From NCBI GenBank assembly GCA_025331125.1, contig JAOALB010000182.1:1-64000 (forward strand): a stretch of 64,000 bases of DNA, written 5' to 3'. Every line of letters begins with the position of its first letter. Position 1 is the first letter of the stretch. Made by a program: the position numbers and the translations under genes. Below, one piece after another: positions 50,193-61,000 of this stretch. The DNA is from Mycogone perniciosa (lineage: Eukaryota > Ascomycota > Sordariomycetes > Hypocreales > Hypocreaceae). The notes below the pieces were generated by a model. That model saw only the letters and a program-made list of their open reading frames with translations, searched no databases and was not told the DNA's origin.

Positions 50193-50287
50193 AACTTTAA
50201 AGAAATAAAGGTTAATCTTAAACTTTAAAGAAATAAAGGTTAATCTTAAACTTTAAAGAAATAAAGGTTAATCTTAAACTTTAAAGA
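50193..50287 (+). repeat. 28-bp tandem repeat, three units
   Basis: AACTTTAAAGAAATAAAGGT plus TAATCTTA repeats at 50193, 50221 and 50249, followed by a partial fourth, inside the RT region of element A. It would have disrupted the protein. Confidence 0.92.
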
Positions 50288-50667
50288 GCCCTGCCTTTTT
50301 TATAACTAAACTTAAAAGATTTTTATTATATTTTATATAAATAATATTTTAATTATATAGTATTATAATAATAAAGCTTTTTAGACTAAGCTATTAAATA
50401 CTTTTAAAGTAAAATATAGGCTTTATAGTAAAGGGGATATATAGTAATTTTTAAATATTAAAATTACTTAAAACTATAAAAGATATAGGATATACCTTTT
50501 TTATAAAACTTATTTTAAAAAGGTTATAAAATAATTTAAATTTAATAATAAAATATAACTTTTTATAATTTTAATATTAGTTATAAAGTTTAAAAAAGCT
50601 ATAATATAAACTATAAAAGTAACTATTAAAATATATTAAAAAAAAGTAAAATCTATACTTTATATAG

Positions 50668-50943
50668 TGTTGCGGAGTGCAGTATAGCTATATAAAGTAT
50701 AGAGAGAAATAGGAATAAAGCTTAATTCTAGTAATAAATATACTATAATAGCCTCACTATATATATATATAGCTAATATAAAGGAAAATATAAAATATAT
50801 ATATTATAAGCGCCTATATAGTTTAATATATTGCTTATACAATATATATATTAGTTAATATTTACTATATAAGCAGATAAAAGCTCTTTAACGCTAATAA
50901 ATACTAATAAATAATAGGTCTTTAGCTTATTTAAGCTAATATA
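50668..50943 (-). repeat. X LTR: 3' LTR of element D
   Basis: Starts TGTTGCGGAGTGCAG and ends GCTAATATA, followed by CCCCCTAG (polypurine tract complement). It is inserted at TATAG of element A. Confidence 0.85.
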
Positions 50944-52473
50944 CCCCCTAGTTAATAAAGCTATTCCTAATACTGTATTAACTATTATCCTAGTTTATCT
51001 ATAGTATTATAACTATCTAGCCGCACTTTTAAAGCCTCTTTTACTTAATTAAAAGCTCCTTTATTATAAATATATATTAAAATTCTATTATTAAATGTAA
51101 AAGGGATATAAATGCTATAGCTATTATTAATTTATAATAATAAAAAGTTAAATAATAAAACTCTTTAAATAGGTAAATTAATTTTAAATAGTTAAAATAG
51201 GTATATTAACTATCCTTTAACTTTATTTTTTACTCTTTTTATTTAATTATTAATATTATTTTTATTATTAATAATAATAATATTAACAGTATTAATATAG
51301 CCCTAATAAATACTATACTTTTTATATATTCCTTTTATAATGCGCTTTTATTAACTAATAATAAAATTATAAAATAAAAATACCTTTTTAATTAAATATA
51401 ATTGCAGTTGCCTTTTAAAGGTAGCTTGTTATAGCGTTAATTGTCTTTAAGCAGCTATACCTACTGCTGCTTTTATACCAGCTTTTACTTTAACTAGTCC
51501 AGTTTCTATTACTGTGCTAGCTAGTCTAGTTATTTGGCCTCTCTTTTATTTAAAGTTAAGGCTTACTAGGAATTGCAAGGAAGCCTTTACTAAGCTGCGC
51601 GCTGTAGTATCTTTATTAACTCCTCCTCCTACTCCTATAGCTTTTATTACTGCTTTTACTCCTGCTCCAGCCCCTGCCCCTATTATTACTGCTACTGCTT
51701 TAGTTACTGCTTTTACTGCAGCTGCTCCTGCAGCAGTCTTTACTTTTACCTTTACTTTTACTACTGCCTTTACTACTATATTATTATCCCCTTTTTATAA
51801 AAGTTATTTAAAGTTAATAATCGCTAATAAAAGAGATTTCTTTTAATATATTACTGTTACCTACTTTTAGCAGTATATTATTTATTTTAATAGTACTTAT
51901 TAATATACTTTTTAATATATTTTTTTTAATTTTTACTATATTACTTTAATTAACTATATACTTTATAGTTATTTAATACTTATATTAATTATATATTAGC
52001 TTTTTTAAGCTATATATAAAGCTAATAATTAAGTAAATATATTCTTCTTTTTTTATATATTTATAAATTAATATAATTAAATAGTAATTTAATATAAAAA
52101 GGCATTATACTTTAAATTTAATTTATTAAAAGAAAAGGATTTAGTTTATATTAAAGAGGTAACTGCTTTAAATAACTATAATAATAACGCCTTTTATATA
52201 TAAGCGTATAAAAAGTAATAAGCTTTAAGTAATTAATTATTACAGTAATAAAGCATACCCTTTATAGTAAATAGTCTTTAAACTAAAATTAAATAGTTTC
52301 CTATACTTTTATATATTTTATTTTAATAACTATATATCTATTAAGTTTAATAATGCTTTAAAGTATTTAAAGCGCTATTAAAGAAAGGCTTTAATAAGCC
52401 TATTAATAGTTATAAAATTAATAAAAGAATAAAAAATAAAAAATAATTCTTTTTAATATTCCTATTAAAGTTA
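50944..52473 (-). mobile_element. 3' internal part of X element D
   Basis: 1.53 kb collinear with 52752-54250. It carries a GC-richer, low-complexity stretch (51480-51840). On the coding (minus) strand this reads Gly/Ala/Val-rich sequence followed by NKDTTARSLVKASLQFLVSL (about 51615-51556). On the antisense strand an open frame of 110 codons (51514-51846) is Ala/Thr/Pro-rich. It ends at AGTTA where the LTR of N begins. Confidence 0.7.
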
Positions 52474-52751
52474 TATTACAGAGCGCAGTATAGTTATATA
52501 GAGTATAAAGAGAAATAGGAATAAAGTTTAATTCTAGTAATAAATGTATTATAATAGCTTTACTATATATATATATATAGCTAATATAAAGGAAAATATA
52601 GAATATATATATTATAAGCGCCTATATAGTTTAATATATCGCTTATATAATATATATACTAACTAATATCTGCTATATAAATAAATAAAAGCTTTTTAGC
52701 GCTAATAAACGCTAATAAATAGTAAATCCTTAGCCTACCTAACTTAATATA
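52474..52751 (-). repeat. X LTR: 3' LTR of element N
   Basis: 278 bp, TATTACAGAGCGC to CTTAATATA, followed by CCCC and sequence collinear with the C and D 3' ends. It is inserted in D at AGTTA (52469-52473); copy N itself shows the uninterrupted site near 54240. Confidence 0.85.
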
Positions 52752-54843
52752 CCCCTTAATTAATAAAGCTATTTTTAATACTTTATTAACTGCTATCCTA
52801 GTTTATTTATAGTATTATAATTATCTAGCTGCGCTTTTAAAGCCTTTTTTATTTAATTAAAAGCTCTTTTATTATAAATATATATTAATATTCTATTATT
52901 AAAAGTAATAAAAATATAAATATTATAGCTATTATTAATTTATAATTATAGGAAGTTAAATAATAAAGCTTTTTAAATAGGTAAATTAATTCTAAACAGT
53001 TAAAATAAATATATTAATTATCCTTTTAACTTTATTCTTTATTTTCTTTTTAATTATCAATATTATTATTATTATTAATAATAGCAGTATTAATAGTATT
53101 AATATAACTTTAATAAATATTATACTTTTTATATATTCTTTTTATAATATACTTTTATTAATTAATAATAAAATTATAAAATAAAAATACCTTTTTAATT
53201 AAATATAATTGCAGTTGCCCTTTAAAGGTAGTTTATTATAGCGTTAATTATCTTTAAGCGGCTATACCTGCTACTACTCTTATACTAGCTCCTACTTTAG
53301 CTAATCTAGTTTCTATTACTGCGCCGGCTAGTCTAGTTACTCGGCCTCTCTTTTATTTAAAGTTAAGGCTTACTAGGAATTATAAAAAAGCCCTCGCTAA
53401 GCTGTATACTGCAGTGTCTTTATTAGCTCCTCCTTTTACTTTTATAGCTCCTGGTATTTCAGTTACTGCTCCCGCTATAGCTGCTCTTGCAGTAATCCCT
53501 GCTTTTGCCTTTACTCCTGCTATTACTGCTCCCGCCGCTGCCTTTACTGCTATACTATTATCCCCTTTTTATAAAGGTTATTTAAAGTTAGTAATTGCTA
53601 GTAAAAGAGATTTTTTTTAATATATTACTATTACCTGCTTTTACTAATATACTGCTTATTTTAATAGTAACTATTAATATACTTTTTAATATTTTTTTTT
53701 TTTACTTTTACTATATTATTTTAATTAATTATATATTTTACAGTTATTTAATACTTATATTAATTATATACTAGCTCTTTTAAGCTATAAATAAAAATAA
53801 TAACTAGGTAAATATATAATCTTTTCTTTATATATTTATAAATTAATATAATTAAATAGCAATTTAGTATAAAAAGGTATTGCGCCTTTAATTTAATTTA
53901 TTAAAAAAAGAGGATTTAATTTATATTAAAAAGGCAGCTACTTTAAGTAACTATAATAACAATACCTTTTATATATAGGCGTATAAAGGGTAGAAAGCTT
54001 TAAGTAATTAATTATTACAGTAATAAAGTGCGCCCTTTATAGTAAATAGCCTTTAAGCTAAAATTAAATAATTTCCTATACTTTTATATATTTTATTCCA
54101 GTAACTATATATTTATTCAGTTTAATAGTGCTTTAAAGTGCTTCAAGTACTCTTAAGGAAAAGCTTTAATAAGCTTATTAATAGGTATAAAGTTTATAAA
54201 GAAATAAAAGACCAAAAATAATCTTTTCTAATATTTTTATTAAAGCTATATATTTTATATATTAATATAATATAGGCAAATATTAATTTATATACTTTTT
54301 TTAATTATAAAATATATAGTTAATTTATTATTATAGTTAATATTTTAATTAATATTAAAGTTAAATTTTATTTTTTAAAAAAAGCAATATAAATTTATTA
54401 CTTTTTTTATTATTTAAGTAAAAGTAAATAACTCTGCTTTAATTATAAATATACTAATTATACTTTAGTATATAGTATTTTATAAAATAAAACTTAAAAA
54501 AAGTATAATAAAATACTTTTAAAATAATCTTTAAGTATTTATATTATTAATAAAAGAAGTATTGCGTAAGGCAGTTAAAACCTGTATTTTACTTTACCCT
54601 TTATATTAAAGAGCTAAAAAGCACTATATATATAGATAGCAGATTAGCTAGTTAACTGCTTTAAAGTGCTTTTTATTAAAGTTAATTAAAAACTGCAATA
54701 AAGCTAAAGCGCTGTATACTATATCTAGCTTTATTATAATAGCTATATAAAGTATAGATTTTACCTTTTCTTAATATATTTTAATAGTTACTTTTATAGC
54801 TTATATTATAGCTTTCCTAAACTTTATAACTAGTATTAAAACT
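52752..54843 (-). mobile_element. 3' internal part of X element N
   Basis: The first 1.5 kb are collinear with D. The remainder (54250-54843) is the only place where X sequence between the D break point and the RT region survives; its last 100 bp match the end of element A (about 50580-50667). An antisense Ala/Pro-rich frame of 68 codons (53414-53620) corresponds to the longer one in D. The coding strand reads NKDTAVYSLARAFL there. Confidence 0.7.
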
Positions 54844-55422
54844 TGTTAAAAGGAGGGCTAAAAAGTAAGGATTTTACTGTATTTAGGTAGCCTTCCTATT
54901 CTGGCTAGACCCGGAATTAGGCCCGACGCTAGGACCAAGTTCTAAAGGAACTTTAATGTAAGTCAAGAAATTTCTATTATCTTTAACAATAACAATTAAG
55001 CTAGGACCAGCTATCCCGCCTACCCTAGACTCAATACAATAAGTATAATAGCTATTGTGAAAAATCTAACTAAAATGGTTTCCTATTTATATAGCCGTGA
55101 GTCGATTTGGATGATTTCCTATATAAATAAATTTTGCGGAAAATAGGAAGAAAGCCATAAACCCAATTCTGCTGCTATATTCCTATTATTTAGTCGGAGG
55201 ACTATTATAAAAGATAAAGCTATTATTTATACAATCACTTCTATACTGGCCGCACATATACTAGATATTCTATAGCTTTTAGCTATTAGATTATTTATAA
55301 CTTACTTGTTTATCCATTATAAGCCTAATTAAACTCTCAGTTATTTCCTTATTACTGCATTATATACAGTTTCCTAGAAGCTATATATAAATAAGGTTTA
55401 GTATAACCTTGTTATCTTAACA
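54844..55422 (+). mobile_element. Y LTR at a deletion joint in X element N
   Basis: 579 bp, TGTTAAAAGGAGGGC to GTTATCTTAACA. Flanks differ (AAACT left, AAATA right), and the X sequence on the two sides is not contiguous: relative to element A about 1.9 kb (roughly 48672-50587) is missing. This fits recombination between two Y LTRs that had inserted at separate sites. Confidence 0.85.
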
Positions 55423-58113
55423 AAATATATAGGCTTAGTAGCTATATATATAAAGTCTGCTTTAATCTGGCTGTAAATCCATAGACAGCTCCTTTATTAA
55501 AAAAGGCACGAAATTGCAAAACTATTACTTTAATTTGTTAATAGGTAATATTATATTAAGGCTATATATAGGATTTGTATTAATAATATATACTGCAGCT
55601 TTTATACTTTTAGGCTATAAATTAATTAAAAGGCTTATAACTTTAAATACTTTTATTAATTTATTTATAATTTCCTAACCTGCGCGCTTTAAAGCGCTAT
55701 TTGGCTTATATATATAGAAAAGGGCAAGCTTTAAAATAATTCCTTTTATATTTACTTAAATCTAAAAGCGTATAAAGCCTTTAACTGCAATTATAGCCTT
55801 TTTAGTATTTTATTTAAAGAAATATATTAAAATATTATATTGCGTTTTTACTATATTTATAAAATTAAAGAGAGTATTAAAGATTATATTTTATTCTTTA
55901 TTTAATAAAGGGTATATATATAACTATAAAGTATATTCTTTTTTAAATACTAAGAGCCAGTTATCCCTATTATAACTATAAAGATCATTTTAAAGATCCT
56001 AGTATACTTTAAAAAATAGTTTTAATACTTATCTTTTAGATATACTATAAGAGATAACCTATTGTATATATATAAAAGTATAGGCTTTACACTTTATTCG
56101 CGTAGTTCCTTTAATATATATATTCCTTGCATTCTTTACTAGTACTTTAAGCGCTTTTAGATTTAAATATCTTAATTATAGGTGCTAGAGCTGCTTTAAG
56201 TTATTATAAGTGTTAATAGGTTATATATTAGTCTTTTTTTTCTTTTTAATATTATATAAATATAATAGTCTGCGCTAAAAAAAGAATAAAGCAGTTATAC
56301 TGTTTAGGATAATATATTTAAACATAAAAGTGATATAAAGCGATAAAGGTTTATATTAAAGAAATAAAAGATTATACTTATATTTTATTTTCTTCATAAT
56401 AGCATTTAAATTTACTATATTAATATAAAGTATATTATTGCACTTTATAAGCTATATTCCTGTTTTTAAAGCTTTAATAAAGATATAATATTAATATAAA
56501 ATCCTTTAACTATAACTATATTTATAAACTTTATTAAGCGCACTGCCTTTTAATATAAATTATAAAAAGTATCCTTTAATAGGCAGTATCCTTTTCCGGC
56601 TATAGCATACTTGGTTCCTTTTACTTTAATATAGTCCTTTTCTATATTTAAAATAAAAGAGCTAGGAATAAAGTAATTCCTATTATTTACTAAATAAATA
56701 GCACTATAAATATTAAAGAAAGTACTTTGAAGAATACAGTAAAGTATATCCTATATATTAATATATATTAATATATTTATTATATATATACTGCAGGGCT
56801 TATATCTTTTTTATTAATTAAGTTTAAAAAGATTAAAGTAGCTATAATAATTAAAGCTATAGCTTTTTAAGTTAAGGCTATAATATTAATACCCTTTTTA
56901 CTAAGTTTATTATAAAGTATATATTATTTATTTTCTTAAATATAAGTATAAATTTCTGCAGTTTATTATAGGTTAGAGATATATTTCCCTTTTTTATTAA
57001 ACTTTCTTTAAAGCGCAGTAAAGAATATACTATAATCCTTTAAAGGCTAAATATACCTTTTTTATTTATATAGGTATTTTTTCTTAATAAAAGCTTTTAA
57101 ATATATAGTATTATTTACTATAGCTTTATTTAAGCGGTTATTAAGCATTATATAAAGTCTATAAATATAATGCTCTATATTTTATATATTATTTAAAAAA
57201 AGTTAATTAAATTAATTAAAAGAAAAGATTTTAGCAGTATTACTGCTTTTAATTTAACTATTTATATAGTATAGGTAATATAAAGTAAGATTTAAGGTAT
57301 AGTATATTTTAATAGCTTTTAGGAAAGCCTTTTAGGCAGCTATTCCTGTAACTTTAAAGAGCTTATACTTTACTGCATTTATATAAATATACGCCTAGTT
57401 TATATACTATACTTTTAACTTTAAATTCCTATACTTTATATTATATAGAATATATTTATATAAAATCTATACTTTTTCGTGTATTATATCTTTACAAAAA
57501 GCTAATTATTCTTTAAGGTTTTTTATAATCTAATAAATTGTAAATTTAATATTTAAGTTTTTATTATTTTTATTAGCTGCTTTAATAGCAGTAAAGGCTA
57601 AAGCTATAGTTTAAGTTATAGATTTAAGGTTTATATAGATTAAAGTATAAATGCTAGTATTAACTATTCTTTATATTTATTTAAAGATTACTGCTTTAAC
57701 TTTCCCTTTTTTAATATATAAGGCAATAATATATTAATATTTATAAAGTAGACTATTATAATAAATAAAAATATCTGCTAAAATAGCTTTTTTTTTAAAT
57801 ACTTTTAAGGCGGTTTCCTTTACTTTAGTTAAAGTAGGTAGCTTTAAAGTAGGGAAATAGTTATTATCTTAATTAAAGAAATTAAGATTAACTTTATTTT
57901 AACTCCTTGCAGTAGTTATATAATTATTTAAAATAATAATCTATTTAATTTATTAAACTATTAAATCTAGCTTTATAAAGGTAATATCTTTTATATTATT
58001 TAGTATAAAAAGCAGCTTTAAAAGCTTAATGGTAAAAGGAAAAAGTAAAGGTAAAGATATAATATTAAGGGAGGTTTCTAGTAACTTTAATAGTTACTAC
58101 CTAGGCTTATAAC
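55423..58113 (-). pseudogene. 5' internal part of X element N (leader, gag, integrase)
   Basis: Reverse complement of 45923 to about 48670. The primer binding site is at 58100-58113 (complement of GTTATAAGCCTAGG), the degenerate leader repeat near 58030-58075, and the integrase remnant at about 55530-56195. Differences from element A are mostly C/T and G/A. The two copies form a 2.7-kb inverted repeat separated by about 6.7 kb. Confidence 0.78.
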
Positions 58114-58387
58114 TATTACAAAATGCAGTATAGTTATATAAAGTATAGAGAGAAATAGGAATAAAGCTTAATTCTAGTAATAAATATACTATAATAGCCT
58201 TGCTATATATATATATAGCTAATATAAAGGAAAATGTAGAATATATATATTATAAGCGCCTATATAGTCTGACTTATTGCTTATGCAATATATATGTTAG
58301 CTAGTATCTGCTATATAAGCAGATAAGAGCTCCTTAGCGCTAATAAGCGCTAATAAATAGTAGGTCCTTAGCCTACCTAACCTAACA
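58114..58387 (-). repeat. X LTR: 5' LTR at the right end of the nest
   Basis: 274 bp, TATTACAAAATGCAG to CCTACCTAACCTAACA, followed by ATAAA, the TSD of the outer element. In the proposed history this LTR is a recombinant between the 5' LTRs of N and C. Confidence 0.87.
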
Positions 58388-58392
58388 ATAAA

Positions 58393-59402
58393 CCTATAAG
58401 CTTTATTATAGGCTAATTTAATATAATCTTTAAGTAAATAGCTTTTATTCATATAATATTAATAGTATTTTATATTAATAACTATCTTTAAATATTAATA
58501 AAAGAAAATATTTAATATATTATTTTATAAAAGGTTTATTATATAAAAAGTTTATTATAATAATATTATTAATAGTAATTATTAAAGTAAAAGAGTTTTA
58601 TTTAAATATATTATTATTAATAGTAATATAATAATTTCTTTTTAAATTAATTACTTTTTCTTTTTATTAAAAAGATTAAATAATTAATTTATAAAATTCT
58701 TCAAATAAAGTATTTATTTAATATTTAAACTTTAATCTTTTAATTAATTGTATATACTTAAACTATTTTTATTTTTATTTCTTTATAATTAATTTTAATT
58801 TTAATTTAAGTAAATTAAATATAGCTTTAATTTTAAAATACTTTTTTATACGCCTTTAAAATAAATCTTTTAAATATTAAATCCTATAAATATTTTATTA
58901 TAAAAAATATTTAAAGTTTAATATATATTAATTCTTTAAACTGTTAAATATTTTAGTTTTTTTGAAGGGTATTATTAATTAAAATAACTTTTATAGTATT
59001 ACTTTGATAATATTATAAAAATATAAAATTACTGTTTTCTATTTTTTTATTAAATCTTTAATTAAAGTATTAATATTAAAGTAATTAATTTATTATTAAT
59101 TATATTTTAATAGACTTATAATAATAAAGATTATAAAGCTATATAGTATATAACTTTAATTATCTTTTATTATACTATTTATAATATTATATAAACCCTT
59201 TTTAAATTTTATTTTAATTACTATTCTTTTAAAGATTTAAATTATATTTTATTTCTTAATTTTAAAAATACCTTTAAATATTTATTTTTATCTTTTATTT
59301 TTTATTAATTATTCTTGAAAAATTAAAATATTCTTTTACTATTAAACCTATTTATAAAATTAACTTTTATTAGCCTTTATTATAGTAGTTTTAAAAAGTA
59401 TT
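58393..59402 (-). other. Right G arm, last segment in the window
   Basis: The reverse complement matches the left arm from about 6560 back to 5560 (for example about 58950 with 6020, and about 59060-59130 with 5780-5860). It is cut at 59403 by the second W element. No readable domain. Confidence 0.6.
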
Positions 59403-59574
59403 TGTTACGGCACCGACCGTGACGCGATGTTAACGCCCTGTTATATAAGCTCCGGTTATATAACCAGGCCCTAACGCGTTCCTAGCTATAGCTTTCCGTA
59501 AAGCCTTAGGGCTTCCTTGCTCTCTACGGCACAACAACAATATTTACCTTAACCTGCCTTCCTATACTGTAATA
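59403..59574 (+). repeat. 5' LTR of the plus-strand W
   Basis: 172 bp from TGTTACGGCACCGACCGTG to CCTATACTGTAATA. It contains GCTCCGGTTATATAACC and AACGCGTTCCTAGC and matches 22952-23123 in reverse complement. Confidence 0.9.
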
Positions 59575-59900
59575 GTTTATGCTATCCTTTAACTCGGCTG
59601 CGCTATCGCGAGGCATATACCTAACCAATCATAAACTTCCCTAAATTCCCCTTTTAATCCCGAACCTACAATAACGCCTCTACAGCCTAGCCCTCGCCCT
59701 TTAAACCCTATACCTGTAGGAAACTAATTATAAGTGAGATGAATATAAATGCCCTAAACCTTGCCCTGCAACCTAACCTGGCCTAATAGACTATAGTCCT
59801 CGCTATAAAGCTAGCGCTTTTCCCTTTTCTCTTTAAAACCTTATAAAAATCCAGCGTTAATAGCGATTATATATATTTAATAAACGCGATTATTAAAGAT
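59575..59900 (+). other. W leader region
   Basis: GC-richer untranslated leader (CTCGGCTGCGCTATCGCGAG at 59595 and onward) between the LTR and gag. I do not recognise a tRNA 3'-end primer binding site immediately after the LTR. The minus-strand copy is 29440-29760. Confidence 0.6.
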
Positions 59901-61000
59901 AACGACCTTCGCTACTAGTTCCATCTTTTTAATTAAGCAATAAATAAAGGCCTAGCTTAATAGGAAAAATAAAAGTAAACCTTTAAATAGGAAATCTTAA
60001 AATAGGCAGCTGAAAATTAAAACCTTGAAGTATAAATTAAAGCTTAAGTTAAAGCTTTAAATATAGCTTTACTACTAAACTTTAAAAATAATAACCTATT
60101 TAACCGCTATTAAATTAAAGACCTTAAATAATTTAATAGTAAATAGAAAGATATTATTAAACGCTAGTAAAAATATATTAACTAGCGCTTTTAGATTAAT
60201 ATTACCTTTGCGGGTAACTAGTTAATTTTTTTAACTGAATTTAAAAAGATTTTATATATTGCAGGCCTCTTAAAGGGAGATATATATTAACTGCAATAAA
60301 GAAACTTTAATATTATTATCGAGAATCTTAATAACCCTGCCTAATAGTACTAAAAGATTAATATAATACTCTTTACCGATTTTAATAAATAATATAAAAT
60401 AATTAACTTATCCTAAAAGGCATTATAGTCTTTCAATAACCTATATATATTAAATAAGCCTTTTTAAAACTTTATAGTAAAGTTATCTATATTAGGCAGT
60501 AAATATAGTAAAACTGCTAAGCAGATAATAAAGGCCTTAACGATAAAGGTCTTTTAAGAATTTGCTAATACTATAAAGATTTAAGTAATTAAGCTAGATA
60601 AATTTAACTTTACCGAATAGTGCCAACTCTACTAAACTATCTATAATAGGCTTTAAAAAGGCATTTACTATAATACCTTTTATACTGCCTAAATAGGCTA
60701 GCGTTAATAAAGCTATTAATAATAGCAGCAATATTATTAATGCCAGTAGAATAACTAAGCGAATAACTAAGCTACTGCCTTAGCGCCGACCAGTAACCTA
60801 ATACAGCTAGATACTGTATATACTATACTACCTTGCCTTTAAGTCTTTCGCAAGGAATATATTGCTAAAGGACTATACTTTTACTGTAAAAAAGTAAGTT
60901 ATAGCCTTAATAAGTGCAATAAGAAGAAGCAGGCTAATATACACTAAAGAAATCTATATTACGTATAAAACTAAAATTATTAAATCTAGCTATATTAGCT
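59901..61000 (+). pseudogene. Gypsy W gag remnant with zinc knuckle
   Basis: At 60876-60917 one frame reads YFYCKKVSYSLNKC, a CX2CX4HX4C zinc knuckle in which the first Cys and the His codons have become Tyr (TGC to TAC, CAT to TAT). It is followed by NKKKQA. Upstream sequence is charged and stop-ridden. Knuckle position about 1.3 kb from the LTR fits gag. Confidence 0.72.

Larger units (their letters stand above)
45923..50667 (+). mobile_element. Internal region of Copia X element A, 3'-truncated
   Basis: Leader, gag, integrase and RT remnants in Copia order. The first 2.7 kb are repeated in inverted orientation at about 55423-58113, making long hairpin arms. The element ends without a 3' LTR at TATAG (50663-50667) where a minus-strand X LTR (D) is inserted; in copy N the sequence continues uninterrupted past the same TATAG. 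No plus-strand 3' LTR for A exists in the window. Confidence 0.8.
45036..58387 (-). mobile_element. Nest of Copia X elements, outer TSD ATAAA
   Basis: The whole block is flanked by ATAAA (45031-45035 and 58388-58392), and the left G arm near 6560 is the empty site. Inside are five X LTRs: minus at 45036, plus at 45649, minus at 50668, 52474 and 58114. The segments between them are best read as four X elements inserted one in another (outer minus C, then plus A, then minus D, then minus N), with recombination between the 5' LTRs of N and C removing the missing ends. A deletion marked by a Y LTR lies in N. Confidence 0.8.

Noticed and set aside
50193..50287. CRISPR array (regularly repeated 28-bp units)
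   Set aside because: The units are directly adjacent with no spacers; it is a plain tandem repeat inside a retroelement.
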